Below, piece after piece: positions 57,873 to 64,000 of a stretch of DNA of 64,000 nucleotides. Positions within the stretch are counted from its first letter, which is position 1. Each line of letters starts with the position of its first letter. Where the stretch lies: positions 1-64,000 of the forward strand of contig QXCR01000154.1 in assembly GCA_004380135.1 (NCBI GenBank), in the 5' to 3' direction. The stretch comes from Stemphylium vesicarium. Taxonomy: Eukaryota; Ascomycota; Dothideomycetes; Pleosporales; Pleosporaceae. The translations under genes and the position numbers were made by a program. Below the pieces are notes generated by a model that saw only the letters and a program-made list of their open reading frames with translations, ran no database searches and was not told where the DNA came from.

Positions 57873-58916
57873 TCAAGTTGGGGACCGTTGTCGTAATTGG
57901 GTTTGCCAGTTCGATATGAAGGCGGTCGTCAACTGCTGCATCTCCATTGTGCTAGGCGACTCCGGATCCTCCATGTATCTTATTTCGTATCCCTTGTTCG
58001 CCCAAATGGCGGCAGATTCCCAATCTTCTAGTCTAGCATGGCTGATAGCGGCGATCCTGTACGCCTTCGCGTAGTAATCGGCAAGGCCTTCTGCTTGTAC
58101 AAGTTGGGCAAGCTGGACGCTAGCTTCAGCGCCTTTTCTGGCGTAGCCTCTTTCAGCGTCGGATGATGGAGGCGTAATATCCAGTTGATGTTCGAAATTA
58201 GCAAAGGCTTGTTTGATGGTGGCGCGTCGGCGGTCGCTGGCTTCTCCGGCTGCACGCTCCTGGGCGCATGCTTCGCATTGGCATTTGAATCCGTACCGAT
58301 CAAGCTGCTTCTGACGGTCTTTTTGGGAAATCAAGAGTGAGATGTAGGAGACGAAAAACTCCTCTCCAGCCTTGATCTTCCGCGTGACAAAAACGACACG
58401 CCTGTTCAGCTTCTCGCTCCAATAGTAGCCTGAGTTGGGTCGACAAGAGTGGTTGATGCGGGCGATTCTGGGAAACAAACCCACTTTGTCGCCGGTGTTG
58501 TATGCATTCGTGCGGAAGATAGTGCCTAAGGTGTCCGGTTGAGCACTTCTGGCGGTATCAGTGTAATATGTCAATGCCATGACTTCTCTCTGGGCGCTGG
58601 ATGAGAGCAATTTGAACTCGTCGTGGACCAGCTTTGACACCGCAGCCATTGGATAAGGACTTCCCCTCGAGAGTTCAGGTAGGCTGATTTTGATGATGGG
58701 AGCTTCCCTCATGATAATGTCGCCTACATCTAGATCATGAGCAGCAAACACACCCAAGCCCTTCCCACGGCTGGGTCGAACGGTGTAGACTCCAGGCGGA
58801 CCATTGCAGATAGGATGGTGAGGCTGAGTTGGTGCATAGTTGCCCGAACATGTTGTGTTATAGGCTAGCACTTGGAAGGAAAGGAAATGTAAAACGAATA
58901 AAAGTAGAGATAGCAT
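57873..58916 (-). CDS. SET-domain protein with N-terminal signal peptide
   Basis: A single-exon protein of 347 residues. The first 18 residues (MLSLLLFVLHFLSFQVLA) form a typical cleavable signal, followed by a Cys-containing segment. The SET core follows: RPSRGKGLGVFAAHDLDVGDIIMREAP, then FPRIARINHSCRPNSGYYW (NHSCxPN), then AGEEFFVSYI. A post-SET CQCEAC cluster lies downstream and a helical, TPR-like C-terminus ends the protein. SET enzymes normally act on histones or cytosolic proteins, so a secretory-route signal is unusual, although similar fungal proteins are known to me in outline. Substrate and location are not shown. Confidence 0.85.
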   Translation of the reverse strand: MLSLLLFVLHFLSFQVLAYNTTCSGNYAPTQPHHPICNGPPGVYTVRPSRGKGLGVFAAHDLDVGDIIMREAPIIKISLPELSRGSPYPMAAVSKLVHDEFKLLSSSAQREVMALTYYTDTARSAQPDTLGTIFRTNAYNTGDKVGLFPRIARINHSCRPNSGYYWSEKLNRRVVFVTRKIKAGEEFFVSYISLLISQKDRQKQLDRYGFKCQCEACAQERAAGEASDRRRATIKQAFANFEHQLDITPPSSDAERGYARKGAEASVQLAQLVQAEGLADYYAKAYRIAAISHARLEDWESAAIWANKGYEIRYMEDPESPSTMEMQQLTTAFISNWQTQLRQRSPT

Positions 58917-59653
58917 TGCGGGCTTTGGAGATGACGAGGAATTTGGACAAGAGAAAGAGAGGACGGGGGGTCTCTAGCTGGCCACCATATGTGTTTAGAG
59001 ATTCGGGGTGAAACGCGTTTCAAGAGGATGCTGGCGCAACACGGCGCATCTGCGGGATCGAACCTTGCAAGACACAGGCATGTAAAATGTAGCGAAGAGC
59101 TCCTGGATTACGTAGCTTCGCGTTGTCTAACATTTTGCAGACGTTGCAGCGCGTTGGGACGAGGGGATGGGTATAGTCGAGAGTGTTGACCACAGGGGGA
59201 GCTTTTAGCCGCGCGGAATCGTGCCGCACCGCGCGCGATGCATGACATGACAGGGCCTCATGAACTACGCATGCCTCTGGTGCACAAGTATGTGAAGGAG
59301 TAGGCGACTCTCTTCTATCGCACTGGAAGCATTTCGTCGAGAATGTGAGGGAGGCTGGAATCTGCAGCGGGACCAGATGTGCACAGGTCGGAAATATGCC
59401 CGCGAACAGCCGCTATCGCTGCCGTCTGTCGCACTGCCGATACCGAAGACGGTCGTCATGCCGTCGACCCCAACCACATAGCAGCTTCCCCGCGCCTTGG
59501 TGGGGCAACTACCCATTGCACGCCCTGGTTGACGATAGCAGTCATGGGCTATACAAGGCGGCGTCCGAGGCCGTCATCGGCTTGTTCTTTACTCCAGACG
59601 CCAAGTCACCCCCAAGGTAGCCATCTACCACAACCGTATTGATAGAAGATATC
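58917..59653. promoter_or_regulatory. Divergent region, SET gene and ThDP enzyme
   Basis: These 737 bp contain only short frames without motifs and are taken as promoters and 5' leaders of the two divergent genes. Confidence 0.4.
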
Positions 59654-61582
59654 ATGGTGTAAGGACAACCTGGATGCGTGTAATGTCATATCTCCCTAAC
59701 AATCACCAGCTACACAGCTTCTTTTGCCTTCTTCGAGGCGCTCTGGGAGTATGGCGTTAGTCACGTCTTCGTCAACCTCGGATCAGATCATCCCTCCATC
59801 ATTGAAGCCATTGTCAAAGGCCAGAATGAGAAAAAGGGCCAGTTCCCCAAGGTCATCACATGTCCGAATGAGGTGAGATGGCGCATGCTCAGATATTAAT
59901 ACGAAAACTGACGCGCCTAGATGGTCGCTCTGTCCATGGCCGACGGATACGCCAGACTGACAGGCAAGCCCCAATGCGTAATCGTACACGTCGACGTCGG
60001 AACACAAGGCCTCGGAGCCGCCGTACACAACGCCTCGTGCGGACGCGCACCTGTGCTCATATTCGCCGGCCTTTCGCCCTTCACCATTGAGGGCGAGATG
60101 CGAGGCAGCCGGACCGAGTACATTCATTGGATCCAGGATGTGCCCGACCAGAAGCAGATTGTCGCGCAATACTGCAGATACACTGGGGAGATCAAGTCGG
60201 GCAAGAACGTCAAGGTGCGCTGAATGGCCCTGCAGTATGGGGTGAAGCTGATATTTGGGCAGCAAATGGTCAACCGAGCCCTGTCCTTCGCCATGAGTGA
60301 CCCTAAAGGGCCCGTCTATCTCTACGGCGCGCGCGAGCCCATGGAAGAGGACTTGACCCCTTACAAGCTCCAAATGGATTACTGGTCACCCGTCGAGCCA
60401 GCCGCACTCCCTCCCAAGGGCGTTAAGGCCATCACCGAAGCGCTTGTGAACGCCCAAGAGCCCCTCATTGTGACTGGCTACTCGGGGCGGAACCATGATG
60501 CTGTCCAGGAACTTGTGCGCATAGCCGACAATGTCAAGGGCCTGCGCGTCCTTGATACCGGAGGCAGCGACATGTGTTTCCCGGCCAATCACCCAGCCTG
60601 GCTCGGGCAACGATACGGCAACGACCCCGCCATCAAGACAGCCGATGTGATTCTAGTCCTTGACTGCGATGTACCCTGGATCAACACACAATGCCATCCG
60701 AAAGAGGGCGCTAAAATCTTCCATGTTGACGTCGATCCGCTCAAACAGCAAATGCCCGTCTTTTATCTCAACGCCATACAGCGGTACCGAGCCGATTCAT
60801 ATACCTCGCTTGCCCAGCTGAACGAGCATCTGGAGTCAGCTCTTAAAGATAAAATCAGTAGTCAACTGTTCGATCAGCGATGGTCTGCTTTGCAAGAGTC
60901 ATATAAGAAGAAACTGGAAGGTATCGCTAGCGAAGCCAAGGTAGACGACAAGGGCCACTTCAGCACTCCATATCTCTGCTCTCAGCTGAAGAAGCTGTGT
61001 CCTAACGACACAATCTGGGCTATTGAGGCTGTCACGCAAACTGGCTTCGTCGCCGATCAAATACAGGCTACGCTTCCCGGCTCATGGATAAATTGCGGTG
61101 GCGGAGGTCTAGGATGGTCTGGAGGTGGTGCCCTAGGCGTCAAGCTCGCGACCGACACCGAGGGCAAGAAGCAATTCGTATGCCAGATTGTTGGCGACGG
61201 CACCTATCTCTTCTCTGTCCCTGGATCCGTCTACTGGATCTCACAGCGCTACAAGATCCCCATACTCACCATTGTGCTCAACAACAAAGGCTGGAACGCG
61301 CCTCGACGATCTATGCTGCTCGTTCATCCAGACGGCGAAGGGTCCAAAGTCAGCAATGAAGAGCTAAACATTAGTTTTGCTCCCACTCCGGATTACTCTG
61401 GTATTGCCAAGGCAGCGAGCGGCGGTGAGATATGGGCTGCTCACGCGGGGACCGCCGACGAACTTGGAAAGCTATTGCCAGAAGCTATCAAATCTGTCTT
61501 GAGCGGCACTTCGGCGGTGCTGGACGCCCATCTTGAAGGTCCAGAAGGGAAGTATGGTGGTGGGAAGGGCCGTCTTGGTTGA
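59654..61582 (+). CDS. Thiamine-diphosphate enzyme (acetolactate-synthase-like)
   Basis: Exons are 59654-59658, 59710-59872, 59921-60214 and 60263-61582, giving 593 residues. The first exon is only ATGGT before a gtaagg donor; this start gives MVYTASFAFFEALWEYG, a normal N-terminus for the family. The catalytic Glu lies in TCPNEMVALSMADGYARLTG. The ThDP/Mg site is GDGTYLFSVPGSVYWISQRY leading to LNNKGW. The third intron (60215-60262) is 48 bp and, if unspliced, would add an in-frame TGA. The enzyme should carry out C-C ligation or decarboxylation of 2-oxo acids. It lacks a clear mitochondrial presequence, so it is probably not the branched-chain biosynthetic Ilv2. Confidence 0.87.
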
Positions 61583-61852
61583 ATGAAACGGTCTTGAGCG
61601 ATGAATGCAGCATTGTGAGGATGGTATATGGAGAGGATAAATACTTTGCAGTTCACAATGAGAGACCTGAATTTTGGAGGTGGGAGAGTTGATCAAGGAT
61701 AGTAATAACGAATCTTCCGCACACAATGCCATCCGTCACCCTGACTAATTCAGGTGGCCCTGTCTTGGTCTCTTGGATAGGAACTACCATTTTGAGACTA
61801 ACAGGAATATCCTCTGTTACTCGAATCGATGCCAATACCACTCATCTTCCGC

Positions 61853-63716
61853 CTACGCGGTCTGAGTAGGGTTGTTTTGCTCAGCGAAGAGAACCCACGG
61901 ATTAGGCTCATCGACCTCGCACGTCGTATCAGCAGGAGGCAGCGTCCCATCGTGCATATACTGCATTTCATATTCCGAAACACAAGTGATGGTCTGAAAG
62001 TGCGCAGTGTGCTACAATGGACAACAGCATCAGCAATCCGTAATGTAAAGCAACAAAAGGGCGCGCGCGAGAGAGAGAAACTTACACCACTACCATTCCA
62101 CACCAGCACCTCCGAGCCCGGAAACATCCCACTAAGCTTCCGCGCCGCCGACAGCGGCGTAACCGGATCCGCGACACCCGACACAAACAGAATAGGCGTG
62201 CTCGTCCCATTTACTCTCGGCATGCCGTCGAACGTCTGGCTCTCCGGCGGTCGCACATCCAGTTGACTACAGATCGGTCCCGTGATGGCTGCGACACTCA
62301 ACCCGCCATACTTACTCCTCTCATACATGTCCATCACAAACGCCTTGTAGTTGTCAAAATCCGTGTAATTGGCCCGACCATTCGCATCCAGACACGAGAC
62401 CAGTACGCGAGCCATGCGCTCCTCGTAACCAGGGCTAGTAACGCTAATCTGCCCCTTGAGCGAAGAAAAAGGCAGATACTCCTGGTCGCGCGTCTGCAAG
62501 CCCGTGAGTATAACGTCAAACGCGACGCTGAGGTTCGGTGCAATTCTATACAAAGTGCCAAAGAACTGTGTGGCAATGTCCGTCCATTTAAGCACAAAAG
62601 GGCTCGGGGGCAGGATGCTTGGATCGTTATTTAGCGGATTATCTGGCGCCAAAACGGGGTTTCCGAGTCCGATTGGGCGTGTCTTGAGGTCGTCTAGCAG
62701 GGCGAGGTAGCGGGTCTCGATGTCTGACCAGGAAATTGCGTTTTGGTAGAAAGAGCAGAACGTTGGACCGACTTCGAAGCATTGCTTGAAGAAGCTTTTT
62801 GCAGCTTCGTCGGTATCCTCGATGGCGGTTTCCCAGCCGCCGTTGTAATGGTCTGACATATCGAGGACGCCGTCGATGATCATGCGGCCCACGCGCGTGG
62901 GGTAGAGACTGGCGAAGGTGGGACCGAGGATGGAGCCGTAGCTTATGCCGTAGAACCATATTTTCGCTTCTTGCGGGTGTTGGTTGGTGTCTTGGGCGCG
63001 GAGTGAGATGTAGTGCAGCATGTCTTGTGCTGTGGCAACGGTGCTGGCGTACTTTGCGGTTCCGTCCACGGAGTACATCTCTGAACACCACTTTCCGTAT
63101 GCCAGGATGGACTGGTGCTGCTCGTATAGAACCGCGTCAGAGGTTATATCTGCGGGGCCTAGGGCGCCCGTGATGAACGCGTTGCGGGTTTGGAATGGAT
63201 ACCCCTGGAAGCAGTCACTCGAGGGTTCGCTGTTGTTCACGCCGCGTGGATCGATGCCAACTAGCGAGTAGTCGGTGCCGATTTTGGCTTCGATCGAGAC
63301 TGAACTTTGGAGCACCATGGCTACCGAAGAGCCACCTGGGCCGCCGGGGTTCACGAGCACCTCTTGTGCGTCGGGTGTTGGACCGGGCTTTTTGATGATT
63401 CCGAGATTCAAAGTGCCAAGCGATGGGTCGGAGTAGTCGCGGGGTACTTGTAGAAGTGCACACGTGCTGGGTGAGTTAGCTCGATGTCTTCTGGGGTGGA
63501 TCATGGGCTAGTACAAGTTTTCGTAACATGGAGACCATGCAAGCGATGGGCTGGCAGTCAACTGGTTGCAGGTGTCAATAGACCTTCGTCCTGGTTATTC
63601 TGGTTGTGACTCACTCGAGAGAAATCGTAGACCATTGTGCTGTTATCCCATGAGGAGCCTAACACTGGGACTAGGATTGCGGCTGCCGCCGTGGCGTATC
63701 GGATACGCATTTTCAT
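61853..63716 (-). CDS. Secreted TAP-like serine peptidase (alpha/beta hydrolase)
   Basis: Exons are 63716-63615, 63561-63515, 63466-62086 and 62011-61853, giving 562 residues. A signal peptide (RIRYATAAAAILVPVLGSS) opens it. VNPGGPGGSSVAM is the oxyanion region, WFYGISYGSILGPTFASLYP the nucleophile elbow (GISYGS), and ILFVSGVADPVTPLSAARKL the acid residue (Asp). The catalytic His falls at the last splice join (GSG|HTAHF). The C-terminal TAP-like domain and the Cys residues fit the tripeptidyl-aminopeptidase/SlpD-like group of secreted exopeptidases. Intron 2 has a gctaac branch site. It converges with the ThDP enzyme, 270 bp apart. Confidence 0.9.
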
Positions 63717-64000
63717 CGTGTTGTCTTGGTCAGCGATGTGAAAATGTTGAAGCGAAGAAGGTATTCAAGGACTTCGGGTGGGCTTGTTCCATCGTTTTTA
63801 TATCTTTGGGCTCTTTCAAATAGTAGCAGCCTGCCTTGGTACAGAGCTGCGTGCTTGAGGCGACGAGGATGCAAAAGTAGTAAAAGCCTTGCAAGAGGGG
63901 AACAAATGCAGTAAGCCCAAAGTGTTGTCATAAATAAGCTGGTCGCCTGTAAGAAACAATCCAAATTCAGCCAGATCGGAGCATCGTTCTGAATACATGT
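63717..64000. other. Right edge of the window, promoter of the peptidase
   Basis: Only short frames are present. The end may hold part of a neighbouring gene outside the window. Confidence 0.35.

Noticed and set aside
60215..60262. TGA in the ThDP enzyme as a premature stop
   Set aside because: The stop lies in a 48-bp segment with GTGCGC and CAG ends whose removal rejoins the family motif, so it is an intron.

Overview
This is nuclear DNA of a filamentous ascomycete. The small introns (about 44-75 bp) with CTAAC/CTGAC-type branch points, the gene set, and an AT-rich block carrying the C-to-T signature of repeat-induced point mutation (RIP) point to Pezizomycotina. A Dothideomycete of the Pleosporales type is an inference from overall style, not proven here.

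Layout. Positions 1 to about 11,460 form an AT-rich, gene-free isochore of ruined transposons. It holds a minus-strand Ty3/gypsy chromovirus (chromodomain, integrase, RNase H, reverse transcriptase and gag zinc knuckle all still readable). A second gag relic is split by a 3.9-kb nest: an outer TA-flanked pogo/Fot1-like element (6765-10677) hosts an inner pogo/Fot1-like element (8414-10263) and a 208-bp GC-rich insertion (7592-7799). Everything after about 11.5 kb is ordinary gene-rich DNA.

Gene-rich part, in order: a secreted M6-type metallopeptidase at the isochore edge; an unidentified protein with a duplicated domain and an apparent one-base frameshift; a CENP-L/Fta1 kinetochore protein; an Hsp110 co-chaperone; a Zn2Cys6 regulator convergent with a secreted FAD oxidase; the E2 subunit of pyruvate dehydrogenase divergent from a Sec7-type Arf exchange factor; an mtr-type amino-acid permease that looks like a pseudogene; an arylamine N-acetyltransferase; a tRNA-Arg(CCT); a Spo7-like protein; two alpha/beta hydrolases (CGI-58/Cld1-like and ABHD12-like); two membrane proteins of unknown role; a sugar transporter divergent from a GH51 arabinofuranosidase; a P-loop sulfotransferase-like protein; a SET protein with a signal peptide; a thiamine-diphosphate enzyme; and a secreted TAP-like peptidase.

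Working together. Most genes are unlinked housekeeping functions. Two arrangements suggest shared roles: the sugar transporter and GH51 enzyme share a 706-bp divergent promoter (arabinose release and uptake), and the Zn2Cys6 regulator sits tail to tail with the FAD oxidase. Exon joins were chosen by reading frame, splice signals and family resemblance. Where I give a spliced length, the exons sum to whole codons.
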